Source of the DNA: Acetobacteraceae bacterium
GTDB taxonomy: Bacteria; Pseudomonadota; Alphaproteobacteria; Acetobacterales; Acetobacteraceae
Length of the DNA: 35,854 bases
Assembly (NCBI GenBank): GCA_003151425.1
Contig: PLXO01000198.1
Coordinates: 1 to 35,854, forward strand
Reading direction: 5' to 3'
Part shown: piece by piece, positions 14,641 through 23,447 of the stretch
Position numbering within the stretch: position 1 is the stretch's first letter
Layout of the letters: each line of letters opens with the position of its first letter
Program-made: the position numbers and the translations under genes
Notes under the pieces: model-generated
Database searches by the model: none
Told to the model about the DNA's origin: nothing
The model's input: the letters and a program-made list of their open reading frames with translations, nothing else

Positions 14641-17600
14641 CTAGGAACGGCGAGACCGCGACCTGGGGTTCGCCGAGGCGACGGCTCGTTTCCGACCGTG
14701 GCGAGGCGCGTGATCCAGCGGCGAACCGCGGGTCGCCGTGGAGTCCGCTGCTGGTGGGTCGATCGGCGGCCCGCCAGGCGCCCCCGTGTCGACCAACACG
14801 AATGCTGCCTCTCCCGGCCGGATTTCCATGGGGTCGGCGTATTCCTGGCCACTGTGCGGCCCGTCAGCTTGCGGCGCGTTGGCAGTAACGGCGGCGTCCT
14901 CGACCGCCGGCTCGCTCGGCGCTTCGGGCAGCGCCGCCGCCTCGACCGAGATGGCAGGCTCCGGAACCAGCGGCGCAGTCTCGGCAGCATCACCCTCTGG
15001 ACCGGCATGCGGCGCCCCGGCGACCGGGGTTTCGGCGACCGGGGTTTCGGCGACTGGGGCCTCGGCGATCAGGGCCTCGGCGACCGGTATCTCGGCGACC
15101 GCGGTCTCGGCGATCGGGGCCCCCGCGAGTGGCGCGCCGACGGCGACTGGCGCATCCTCGGCTGGTGGTTCACTCGGCGCCGCGAGGGGCGCTGGCACCT
15201 TGACCTCGGCGGCCGCCGCCGGGCCAGGCGAGGCAGCTTTGCCGACACGTCGCTTGCGCCCACCACGCGGCGTGGCGGCGATCGGCGCGCTGACGGCGAC
15301 GGCCGTGTCCTCGGCTGGCGGCTCGATCGGCGCTTCAGGCGGTGCGTCGGGCAACGCTTCGATTGGTGCTCCGGGTGGCGCTTCGGACGGTGCTTCCGCC
15401 TCGACTGCGACGGAAAGCTCCGGGGTCAGTGGCGCAGTCGCGGCAGTGTCACGCTGTGGGTCGGCGTCCGGCGCCTCAGGACCCGGCCCTTCCCCGCCTG
15501 GCTCCTCACCGATCGGTGCCTCCGCGATCGGTGCCTCCGCGATCGGCGCGCCGGCGGCGCCGGTCGCATCCTCGGCTGGCGGCTCGATGGTCGGCGCTTC
15601 GGGCGGCGCTTCGGAGAGCGCCCCGGTCGGCGCCCCGGTCGGCGCTGGCGCCTCGGCCGCAGCGACGGGCTCCGGGCTTGGCAACGCAGTCTTGCGGCCA
15701 CCTCGCTTTCGCCCGCGGCGCGACTTGTCCGCGGCTGGCGGGCCGCCGATCACGGTTGCGTCCTCGGCGGCGCACTCGATCGCCGGCTGGCTCGGCGTTG
15801 CGGTGACGTAGAGCGGCATGACGGTGCCGGCGAGCAGCGTCCGGCAGGCCTGCCACACGCTCGACGGTTCGAGCTGACGCAGGCACGCAAGGTTGCGCGG
15901 GCAGTCCTCCAACCGCGCCAGGTAGCAGGGGCCGCAGCTCATGTTGCGACGAAGCGCCATCGCGCGCTTGCCGATCGGCGCCCATTCGGCCGAATCGATC
16001 ACGCCGGAATGCACGCCGATCGTCGGCACGCCGAGCGCGGCGGCGATATGCTTTGGTCCACTGTTGTTGCCGACATAAAGCACGCAGCACGCCAGCAACT
16101 CGGTCAGCCCTGCCAGCGAGGTCTTGCCGGCCAGCGAGGCGACGGCCTCGCGCCGTGCGACCTTGTCGAGCACCTGCTCGGCAAGGTCGACCTCATCCGG
16201 ACCGCCGACGAGAACGATATTGACGCCGTCGCTCTCGATCAGCAGATCGACCAGGTTCGCAAAGTGCTCGGCGGGCCACTGGCGCATCACCGTTCCGACG
16301 CCGGGATGAACCGCCACGACCGGTCTGGCGAACAGCGCGCGCGCGTCGTCATCGAGGAAACCGGGCAGCGCCAGGGCCGGCCAGCTCGTCGCGGTCAGGC
16401 TGGTGCGATCCTCCGCCGCCGCGGTGCCCACTGCCTCGACCAGGTTGATAAGGTCATCGGTGACGTGGGAACGCTTGCGATACAGGTGCTTGTCGCCTTC
16501 CCACTCCAGCGCGATGTCGAGGAAGGTGAACTGGCCCATGTGGTCGTAGCCGGCGAGGAAGCGGGCCGGGATATGGCGCAGCGCCTCGCGCGTGTCGGGG
16601 TGCTTGCGCAGATCGATCGCCAGGTCGAAGCCGTACGGCATCAGTTGGGCACGCAGCGCGGCATAGTCCGCATCGGTGAGCTCCTTCTGGCCGAGGCTGG
16701 AACGGGCGTGAAAGAACTCGAACTCGATGAACCCGTCGACGCAGTTCTCGGCCTCGGCGAAGCTGCGCGCGCCGCGTGCCGCCAGCACATGGATCGTCGC
16801 CATCGGGAAGTGCTGCTTCAGCCGCCGCATCGCCGGCAGCGCGGTGATGAAGTCGCCGATGTGATCAAGCTTCAGCACCAGAATCCGCTTGACGTCGTCG
16901 CGATGAAACAGCGGGTGGCCGGCGAACACACCTTCCGCCGGCTCATCGTCCGGCCGGTAGTCGTCGGCATGGCGCGACAGCAACGGACTGAAATACGGAT
17001 CGCCGGCGGCGAACAGCGTCTTCCATTCCCGTTCGAAATGACTGGTGTCGAATACCTCGTCCAACCGATCGCGGCTGGCCAGTTCGTGGTGCAGCAGCCG
17101 CGCATAGGGCGTGTAGACCGTGAGCAGCCCGGCCTTGTGCGCGCGGAGGCAGAAATCAAGGTCGTTGTTGATGATCTCGTGCGCCTCGTCGAACCGGCCG
17201 ACGGCCTCGAACGCATCGCGCCGGACCATCAGGCAGGCGCCGGTCACCGCGATGACGTTGCGCTGGGTGAGTGCCAGGCCGAAATAGCCGGGCTCGTCGG
17301 ACGCCGAGAAGCGAAAGGCGTGGCGCGCGATGCCTGATGTCGAGAGGAACATGCCGGCGTGTTGCACCTTGCCGCCCGGATACAGCAACTGGGCGCCGAC
17401 GATGCCGACCTCGGGCCGTTGCGCATGCTCCAGCAGCGCGTCGAGCCATCCGGCATCGATGACCTCGACATCGTCGTTGAGGAACAGCAGGTAGTCGCCC
17501 TCGGCCACTTCCACCGCGCGGTTGTTGAATCGCGACCAGTTGAACGCCTCCGGGATGCCCACGACCTTGTCGGCATTGTCGCGCAGCCAGCGCTTCCAGC

Positions 17601-20600
17601 CGACCTGATTGGCCGGAATGTTGTCGACGCAGATGATCTCGAAGTCGCGGTAGGCGGTCAGCTCGCGCAGCGTGCGGACGCAGGTTTCGATGTGGCCATG
17701 CGCCGCGCAGGTGGGGATGATGATCGACACCTTGCCGCTGGCGCGCTTGAGGCGACGGAAGCGGAACGTACTGGGGACGGCGGTTTGCAGCACGTTGGCG
17801 CGGATGCCGCGGCGGGTGGCGGCACGGCGCAGGGCGGCGCGGGCCGCACTGGGACTGTCCAGCGCATCGTCGCCGCGCCGGCAGAGCAGTTTCGGCACAT
17901 GACGGATCGCCGCCGCCTGCTCCGTGCACCGCAGGACAATGTCGTACTCGACGTCGCGCAACAGCGCCTGCGGCGTGACCTCGGCGCGTGCCAGCAGCTC
18001 GGGCGTGGCGAACCACGGACGGCCGATATAATTGGTCGACAACAGCAGATCGGGCGAGAAGTCGGGCTTGCAGAACGGCTCCCGCTCGCGGCTGGTGGGG
18101 CTGATCCTGGATTCGTCGGCATAGAGGAAGTCGGTGCCCGGCGACTGGCCGCTGGCCAGCGCGATTTCAATCAGGGCGTCGCAGCCGAGCTCGTCGCCCG
18201 GACAGAGCAGGCCGAACAGGAGCGGGCCGGTGATGGCCTCCCTGGCGGCTTCCCCGGCGCCGAACGGGGTGTCGAGCTGCAGGTCGGTCGCGCTGGCATC
18301 GACGACCGTCACGCGATCCGTGGTCTGCGCGGGCTGCTCGGCCAGACAGCCGCGTACCACGTCGGCGCTCTCGCTGTCCTCGGCCAGAACCGTCAGGTGC
18401 CAGTCGTGGTAGGCTTGGCTGTGCAGCGCGGCGAAGGTGCGACCGAGCAGCGTCGGATCGATCGGCCCGTTCTGCCGCACGACCAGGCGGAACGCGGGAT
18501 GCTGGCCCAGCCTGGCGAGCGTCTCCGTCAGCATGTCGATCTCGACCAGCGGCATGCGGCGGCGAATGGTTCCGCTGTCGTCGACACCTTCGAGCTTGTG
18601 CACGTTGATGTTGAAGCTGTGTTCCATCTCCGCGCCGCTCACGGAACGCGCGATGATCTTCACCACATGTGGGCCGTTGCGCAGGCTGCGCGGCGGGCAG
18701 TGGAAGGCGTAGCCGCTGCGCAACGCGTTCGGCCAGTCCGGAAACGCCTGGGCGACATCCTGGCGCGCCAGGCCGTGATGCGCCTCGCCGACCCGCTGAT
18801 CGTCGAGCCAGATCTGCATGTCGGTCACGGGCGACCGCGACAGCATCCAGCCCTCGATCGTCAGGCGGCCGGTGACCGGCGTGACCATCGCGCCGTTCAC
18901 CAGGGATGGCGTATCGATCTCGAAGCGGAATTCCTGCACCGGCTGGGGGCGGTCGATGACGTGGAGCGACACATCTTCGACGACATTGTCCAGGGTATTG
19001 CGCAGGACGACGCGCAGCCGCCGCTCGCCGTCTGCCGGCTGCGCAACCTGGGTGGCGAAGCGAAAGCCCGCGTAGCGGGCCATCGGGATCGATGGATACG
19101 CCTCGCCGACGTCATCGCGCGGCACGCCAAGCTCGGCCTCGCCCAGGCGCTCGTCGTCCAGCCACACCTCGACGCTGGCGACGCCGATCGCACAGACCGC
19201 CCAGCCATTCACCGCCACCTCGCCATCGGCGGAAAGCGAGGCGGTGTCACAGAAATAATTGATGGTGCGTCGCTGGTCCGGAGGGTGCTCCGCGGCGGGT
19301 GCCGGCACGGCGGATGGCTGCGCGCTCGGGCGCATCGGCGGATATGGCGGCAACGGCGACGGCGCGATATATCCGCCGGCCGCGGCCAGCACGTCGGGCG
19401 ACAGATTGAAGCCGGTGACCAGCCGATAGACGGGGTCCTGGCGCGGCAGCGACGGCGAGCCGTCAGGCGCGGGGCCGACCGGGCGCGGCGGCTCCTGCGG
19501 CGGTGGCGCAAGCCGGGCGACCAGCTCCAGCGGAACCACCATTTCGTGTACGGAACCATCAGCGCAGATCGCCTGCGCACGCAGCGTGGTCGCGGTGCGT
19601 GCGGTCTCGCTCAGCGCGGCGGACAACGTGAAGCCGGCGTTCAGCGCGTTGGGGTAGGCCGGAAACGCGCCGGCAACGTCGTCACGACGCAGGCCGAGCC
19701 TAGGGGATCCGGTCCGTTCCTCGCCGGCGAAGACCTGGATCGCCACCAGTGTGCCGAGCGACACGACCCAGCCATTGAGCTGCAGATAGCCGTTCGCATC
19801 GCGCGCCGCGCGTTCGATGAAGAGGATCACCGGAGAGAATTCGCCGGCATAGTCGGCGCTCGATCGGGTCGGGCCGGACTGGACCCGCACCTGCGTGGGC
19901 AGCAACGGGTCGATCAGCAATGAATAGGTTTCGCTCTGGGATTGATTGTTGACGGTGCGCGCCGTAATCGAGAAGCTACAGGGACCGCCCGCTTCGGAGC
20001 GTGGCCTGGGCAAGGTCAGCGTGAATACGTGCCGCGTAACCGTGGTACCATCCGGCAGGGCGACCCGCGCGGTGGGACCTGGCGGGCCATACCGCACCTG
20101 ACCGACGGCCGTATCGCCATGGAACAGGCTGACTTCCTCCACCGGAGCGGTCGACACCACCCAGCCGCGGATCTCGAGATCGTAGCGCTGGCCGATGAAG
20201 CCGGCGGAGATGGCGGGATTGATTTCGATCAGGATCCGATCAGGCGGCCCCCATGCGGCGGGCGCGATGCTGCCGGCGCCCGCTTCCGTGGTGTCGGGGG
20301 GCTGGGCAGCGGCCTCCGTGGTGTCGAGGCGCATCACCGCACCCTGCGCTCCGACGTCCGGCGCCGTACTCCGCCGTTCGGTGTCCTGCGCGGTGTCCGC
20401 TGCCACCAACGCGCGGCCCGGAACACGTTCTCCCTGCGGCGACGACGCCCCTCGCCTTTGGGTCGGCCGCTTCCCCCGAGCCGACGATGGGCCGACCAGG
20501 ACGACGACGGGGGCGTCGAGCGGGGCGATTGCCGGGACGTCAGCCGGGGCGGAAGCGGCCTTCGGCCTGGTGGCGGGCGGGTTTGCCTGCGGCGGCTTCA

Positions 20601-20601
20601 C
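14641..20601 (-). CDS. Giant multidomain glycosyltransferase (GT2-type modules plus GT9 heptosyltransferase)
   Basis: This ~1,986-residue protein probably builds LPS core or another surface glycan. Residues ~140-640 hold four related beta-type repeats, each with a GW(V/A/M)(V/L)S-like core followed by a Gly-x-x-R-x-DV-x-x-x-(F/Y)P segment. Residues ~690-950 look like a degenerate GT2 module (FLYADESRI, then KPDFSPDLLLSTNYI). Residues ~955-1190 form a clear GT2 domain (KVSIIIPTC, FLNDDVEV, NNDLDFCLRAHKAG). Residues ~1235-1600 form a GT9 domain (RILVLKLDHIGDFITALPAM, then YVGNNSGPKHIAAALGVPTI) with a cysteine-rich end. The last ~380 residues are Ala/Pro/Glu repeats. The GTG at 20601 has GGAGG five bases upstream; an ATG nine codons earlier lacks one. 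hldE is the next gene but one, in the divergent direction. Confidence 0.88.
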   Translation of the reverse strand: MKPPQANPPATRPKAASAPADVPAIAPLDAPVVVLVGPSSARGKRPTQRRGASSPQGERVPGRALVAADTAQDTERRSTAPDVGAQGAVMRLDTTEAAAQPPDTTEAGAGSIAPAAWGPPDRILIEINPAISAGFIGQRYDLEIRGWVVSTAPVEEVSLFHGDTAVGQVRYGPPGPTARVALPDGTTVTRHVFTLTLPRPRSEAGGPCSFSITARTVNNQSQSETYSLLIDPLLPTQVRVQSGPTRSSADYAGEFSPVILFIERAARDANGYLQLNGWVVSLGTLVAIQVFAGEERTGSPRLGLRRDDVAGAFPAYPNALNAGFTLSAALSETARTATTLRAQAICADGSVHEMVVPLELVARLAPPPQEPPRPVGPAPDGSPSLPRQDPVYRLVTGFNLSPDVLAAAGGYIAPSPLPPYPPMRPSAQPSAVPAPAAEHPPDQRRTINYFCDTASLSADGEVAVNGWAVCAIGVASVEVWLDDERLGEAELGVPRDDVGEAYPSIPMARYAGFRFATQVAQPADGERRLRVVLRNTLDNVVEDVSLHVIDRPQPVQEFRFEIDTPSLVNGAMVTPVTGRLTIEGWMLSRSPVTDMQIWLDDQRVGEAHHGLARQDVAQAFPDWPNALRSGYAFHCPPRSLRNGPHVVKIIARSVSGAEMEHSFNINVHKLEGVDDSGTIRRRMPLVEIDMLTETLARLGQHPAFRLVVRQNGPIDPTLLGRTFAALHSQAYHDWHLTVLAEDSESADVVRGCLAEQPAQTTDRVTVVDASATDLQLDTPFGAGEAAREAITGPLLFGLLCPGDELGCDALIEIALASGQSPGTDFLYADESRISPTSREREPFCKPDFSPDLLLSTNYIGRPWFATPELLARAEVTPQALLRDVEYDIVLRCTEQAAAIRHVPKLLCRRGDDALDSPSAARAALRRAATRRGIRANVLQTAVPSTFRFRRLKRASGKVSIIIPTCAAHGHIETCVRTLRELTAYRDFEIICVDNIPANQVGWKRWLRDNADKVVGIPEAFNWSRFNNRAVEVAEGDYLLFLNDDVEVIDAGWLDALLEHAQRPEVGIVGAQLLYPGGKVQHAGMFLSTSGIARHAFRFSASDEPGYFGLALTQRNVIAVTGACLMVRRDAFEAVGRFDEAHEIINNDLDFCLRAHKAGLLTVYTPYARLLHHELASRDRLDEVFDTSHFEREWKTLFAAGDPYFSPLLSRHADDYRPDDEPAEGVFAGHPLFHRDDVKRILVLKLDHIGDFITALPAMRRLKQHFPMATIHVLAARGARSFAEAENCVDGFIEFEFFHARSSLGQKELTDADYAALRAQLMPYGFDLAIDLRKHPDTREALRHIPARFLAGYDHMGQFTFLDIALEWEGDKHLYRKRSHVTDDLINLVEAVGTAAAEDRTSLTATSWPALALPGFLDDDARALFARPVVAVHPGVGTVMRQWPAEHFANLVDLLIESDGVNIVLVGGPDEVDLAEQVLDKVARREAVASLAGKTSLAGLTELLACCVLYVGNNSGPKHIAAALGVPTIGVHSGVIDSAEWAPIGKRAMALRRNMSCGPCYLARLEDCPRNLACLRQLEPSSVWQACRTLLAGTVMPLYVTATPSQPAIECAAEDATVIGGPPAADKSRRGRKRGGRKTALPSPEPVAAAEAPAPTGAPTGALSEAPPEAPTIEPPAEDATGAAGAPIAEAPIAEAPIGEEPGGEGPGPEAPDADPQRDTAATAPLTPELSVAVEAEAPSEAPPGAPIEALPDAPPEAPIEPPAEDTAVAVSAPIAATPRGGRKRRVGKAASPGPAAAAEVKVPAPLAAPSEPPAEDAPVAVGAPLAGAPIAETAVAEIPVAEALIAEAPVAETPVAETPVAGAPHAGPEGDAAETAPLVPEPAISVEAAALPEAPSEPAVEDAAVTANAPQADGPHSGQEYADPMEIRPGEAAFVLVDTGAPGGPPIDPPAADSTATRGSPLDHAPRHGRKRAVASANPRSRSRRS
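15018..15128 (-). repeat. 15-bp tandem repeats in the tail of the giant glycosyltransferase
   Basis: About seven units of a 15-base repeat (plus strand GGCGACCGGGGTTTC and variants) encode five-residue repeats such as VAETP, VAEIP and IAEAP. A similar short array lies near 15500-15550 (GCGATCGGTGCCTCC). Both are in frame, so copy-number change would lengthen or shorten the tail without breaking the gene. Confidence 0.8.
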
Positions 20602-20767
20602 GCCTGCCTCCATCCGGTTAGCGCGCATGACTCGGGGGAGCCGCTATCATGCGTCAACGCGACCATACCGCCGGTGTCCATCAAGGCCCTTTGCACATCA
20701 TGTCCACGCGTGGTGGCCTCCACACCGACCAACGTGGACCGGCCGGGACGGCACCGTCCAAGCCAGT

Positions 20768-21166
20768 CTATGCGAGATCGAATGGAATGCGACCCTCTCG
20801 ATAGCCGTCTTCGTCGAAATGGGTCTGTGGGTTCGCCACGACGCCGGTGCGGATGTTTTCGGCGACATCGGGGTATTGGGCTTGATACCAGGTGTCATCG
20901 ACCTTCATTGGGAACGGCAGCCTGCCCTCGAAATAGCCGTCATCGACGAAGTGCTGCCTGGCGGAACCGACCTGGCCATCCCGGATCGCGCGCCCGATAT
21001 CCTCGTACTGCTGACGATACCACGCCTCGTCGACCTCGACTCCGGCAATCATCAAGCGGATCAATTTGATGAAATCGTCGTACGACAGGCTGACACGCAG
21101 TTCACCCCGCACGGTCGAGATCTCTACCGACCGTCGCAAGAGATCGAATGGCGGAATGTATCTCAC
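20768..21166 (-). CDS. Small protein with two WY-x-x-QY-x-D repeats, upstream of the giant glycosyltransferase
   Basis: This 132-residue protein contains two copies of a ~40-residue motif. Copy one is about residues 45-85 (EAWYRQQYEDIGRAI, then ARQHFVDDGYFEGRLPF). Copy two is about residues 88-130 (DTWYQAQYPDVAENI, then PQTHFDEDGYREGRIPF). Repeats of this type (YPDVA, HF, GY-x-EGR) are found in alphaproteobacterial glycosyltransferase proteins and neighbours; their function is unknown to me. AGGAGG lies 10 bases before the ATG. It shares strand with the giant gene and ends about 165 bases before it, so the two may be co-transcribed. No membrane segment or signal is present. Confidence 0.75.
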   Translation of the reverse strand: MRYIPPFDLLRRSVEISTVRGELRVSLSYDDFIKLIRLMIAGVEVDEAWYRQQYEDIGRAIRDGQVGSARQHFVDDGYFEGRLPFPMKVDDTWYQAQYPDVAENIRTGVVANPQTHFDEDGYREGRIPFDLA

Positions 21167-21464
21167 GGTGCCTCCTGTGCGCCCTGTGGCCGGGGTATCC
21201 TGCCGCTCGGGATCATGCGAGAGCCTGCCAATAACCGCAATCCGTGGTCAGCGGAACCGCGATCTTGCGCCCCGCTTCGATTTGGCGCCCGCGGGCGGTT
21301 TGGCGTCCGCGGGCGGTCAGTCAACCGTCGACTCAAATGTTTCTCCCGGTGGCGGCACCGGATCGATGGCGGTCCCGTAGGGGATGCCCGCTGGGGATCC
21401 GGTGGGGGGCCGCGTCAGGCCATCGATCATGCGAGACCTTGCGTCGTCCGCCATCAAGCAAGCT

Positions 21465-21586
21465 TCCACGCGGAGAACGCCGAGAACCGCAGAGCGCCGC
21501 GGAGAAGGGAAGCGGCGGCGCTTTGCATGAGGCACCATTCTGCTCTCTGCACGGTCCTTGCGCCATTTCCGCGTTCTCCGCGTGGA
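21465..21586. repeat. Inverted repeat of the GCGGAGAACGC type
   Basis: The arm TCCACGCGGAGAACGC at 21465-21480 pairs perfectly with 21571-21586, and pairing continues imperfectly outward (CAAGCT against CAAGGC). The enclosed bases hold further AGAACCGCAGAGCGC-like strings. Related strings recur near 26360-26390 and in the long inverted repeat at 27331-27468, so this is probably a dispersed palindromic family. Confidence 0.7.
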
Positions 21587-21702
21587 GCCTTGGCTCGCTG
21601 TGCCACGATCCGCACCGGTCCCGCCAGAATGAGGCCTGCCGTCGGCGACCAGCGGGCTGCGACAGTGTTGCCGCGCTGTGCTAGGTTGCCGGCGAACTTG
21701 GT

Positions 21703-21826
21703 GAGCCAGACGCTGGGATGAGCCAGAAGATTGGGGGGCTGAGCCGGAAGATGGGGCGAGCGAGAAGATGTGGTGACCCAGAAGATAGGCTGACCCGGAA
21801 GATGAGGATGACCTACATGATGGCGG
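21703..21826 (+). repeat. Seven ~17-bp tandem repeats upstream of hldE
   Basis: Seven diverged units follow the pattern GAGCCAGAAGATGGGGT; five are 17 bases long, one is 18 and one is 21. The array ends about 40 bases before the hldE start, so it lies in the promoter or leader region. Iterated sites at such a position could bind a regulator, but expansion by slippage is the simpler reading. Confidence 0.75.
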
Positions 21827-21866
21827 CGCCGCAGGAGATGACAGGAGCACGGATGGATCAGCACGG

Positions 21867-23396
21867 ATGACCGGCAGCCTGCAATTGCACCCCGACAGGT
21901 CTGACCCGCACGCTCTGCCGCCAGACTCGGAGCTGGGCACGATCGTACGCAGCTTTCGCGCAGCCCGTGTGCTGGTGGTCGGGGACGTGATCCTCGATCG
22001 CTATGTGGTCGGCAGCGTGCAGCGCCTGTCGCCCGAAGCGCCGATCCCGGTGCTTCGCCCAGCCCGCCAGCAGGCGACCCTGGGGGGTGCCGCGAATGTC
22101 GCGCTGAACATCGCCACGCTCGGCGGCCAGGCCTGGCTGGTCGGCGTGGTCGGCGACGATGCCGCCGGCGCGGAACTCACGCGTCTGCTCGCCGGCTCGG
22201 ATCGCATCCATTCGGCCCTGGTCACGGCGCCCGGTCGACCAACCACGGCGAAGACCCGGTTCCTGGCCGGGACCCATCAGCTTCTGCGGCTCGACGAGGA
22301 GACCACGGCCTCGATCGAGGCCGAGGTCGCCGCGGCGCTGCTGGACCGCATCGACACACTGCTTGACACGATCAATGTGATCGTGCTGTCCGACTACGCC
22401 AAGGGCGTGCTGAGCGACACGGTGCTGGACCGCGTGCTGGCGCTGGCCGCCGCACACCACCGCGTGGTGATTGCCGATCCAAAACGGGCCGATTTCGCGG
22501 CCTATCGCGGCGCGACGGTGCTGACACCGAACGAATCCGAGGTTCGCCTGGGAACCCGGATCGAGGCGGGCGACGACCTGGGCGCCGAACGCGCCGGCCG
22601 CGCGGCACTCGCGGCGACCGGCGGCGAGGCGGTGCTGGTCACGCGGTCGGAGAAGGGCCTGACCCTGGTGCGCCGCGACCAGACGACGCTGCATCTGCCG
22701 ACCCGGGCGCGCGCGGTGGCCGATGTCTCGGGCGCCGGCGATACAATGGTCGCGGCACTCGCGGTGGCGGTGGCGGCCGGGGCGGCGCTGCCGGAAGCGG
22801 CGGTGCTGGCCAATGTCACCGCCGGCATCTCGGTCGGCAAGCCGGGGACCGCCACGGTCAGCGACGATGAGCTGCTCGGCGTGCTGCATCTCCAGGAGCT
22901 GGTGGCGAGCGACCGCAAGGTGGCCGCGAGCTGGGACGAGGCGGCCGCGCGGGCGGCGGCCTGGCGGGCGAGCGGGCTGCGCGTCGGCTTCGCCAATGGC
23001 TGCTTCGACCTGATCCATCCCGGCCACGTGCATCTGCTGAGCGAGGCGCGCGCGGCCTGCGACCGGCTGATCGTGGCGCTGAACACCGACGCCTCGGTGA
23101 AGCGCCTCAAGGGACCGGAACGGCCGGTGCAGAACGAGACCGCACGCGCCACCGTGATGGCGTCCCTGACGCCGGTCGATCTGGTGGTGCTGTTCGATGA
23201 GGAAACGCCGCTGGAACTGGTGCGCGCGCTGCGGCCCGACGTGCTGGTGAAAGGCTCCGATTACCGAGTCGACGATATCGTGGGCGCCGCCGACGTGCAG
23301 AGCTGGGGCGGCCGGGTCGTGCTGGTCGACCTGCAGCAGGGCCATAGTACAACCGGCACCATCCGCCGCATGCGCGCGCCGGAGGCAGCGCAGTAG
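21867..23396 (+). CDS. hldE: Bifunctional heptose-7-phosphate kinase / heptose-1-phosphate adenylyltransferase
   Basis: This 509-residue bifunctional enzyme makes the ADP-heptose precursor of LPS inner core. The N-terminal PfkB-type kinase (about residues 30-335) phosphorylates heptose 7-phosphate at C1. It shows VVGDVILDRYV, LGGAANVALNIATLGG and the catalytic GAGDTMVAALA. The C-terminal nucleotidyltransferase (about residues 370-505) adds AMP and shows FANGCFDLIHPGHVHLL (HxGH) and VKGSDY. Length is slightly above the usual ~480 because of an N-terminal leader. The ribosome site is weak, and an earlier ATG at about 21852 opens only a five-codon frame that overlaps this start. The GT9 domain of the divergent giant protein is a likely user of the product. 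Confidence 0.95.
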   Translation: MTGSLQLHPDRSDPHALPPDSELGTIVRSFRAARVLVVGDVILDRYVVGSVQRLSPEAPIPVLRPARQQATLGGAANVALNIATLGGQAWLVGVVGDDAAGAELTRLLAGSDRIHSALVTAPGRPTTAKTRFLAGTHQLLRLDEETTASIEAEVAAALLDRIDTLLDTINVIVLSDYAKGVLSDTVLDRVLALAAAHHRVVIADPKRADFAAYRGATVLTPNESEVRLGTRIEAGDDLGAERAGRAALAATGGEAVLVTRSEKGLTLVRRDQTTLHLPTRARAVADVSGAGDTMVAALAVAVAAGAALPEAAVLANVTAGISVGKPGTATVSDDELLGVLHLQELVASDRKVAASWDEAAARAAAWRASGLRVGFANGCFDLIHPGHVHLLSEARAACDRLIVALNTDASVKRLKGPERPVQNETARATVMASLTPVDLVVLFDEETPLELVRALRPDVLVKGSDYRVDDIVGAADVQSWGGRVVLVDLQQGHSTTGTIRRMRAPEAAQ

Positions 23397-23397
23397 G

Positions 23398-23446
23398 GCA
23401 AACCAAGCAAGGCCAGGGGCGGAGCCCCTGGCCTTCCTTGGTTTGC
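23398..23446. terminator. Strong bidirectional terminator between hldE and the phosphohexomutase gene
   Basis: Arms of 23 bases (23398-23420 and 23424-23446) pair with a single mismatch around a 3-base GGA loop. The stem begins two bases after the hldE stop and ends just before the stop of the opposing mutase gene. The outer part is A/T-richer (CAAACCAAG against CTTGGTTTG), which suits termination from either side. Confidence 0.9.
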
Positions 23447-23447
23447 A

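Larger units (their letters stand above)
21167..21866. other. 700-bp divergent spacer upstream of hldE with two repeat structures
   Basis: The spacer separates two divergent glycan-synthesis transcription units and must carry both promoters. Open frames are present but overlap heavily on both strands and lack ribosome sites or family matches. It contains a 16-bp perfect inverted repeat (21465-21480 with 21571-21586), a run of ~17-bp tandem repeats (21703-21826) and short direct repeats (GCGGTTTGGCGTCCGCGGGC near 21295). No confident promoter was found. Confidence 0.5.

Noticed and set aside
20129..21721. Plus-strand open frame spanning the giant gene's 5' end and the hldE spacer
   Set aside because: It overlaps two better-supported minus-strand genes, is compositionally shadow-like, and crosses repeat DNA with no domain match.
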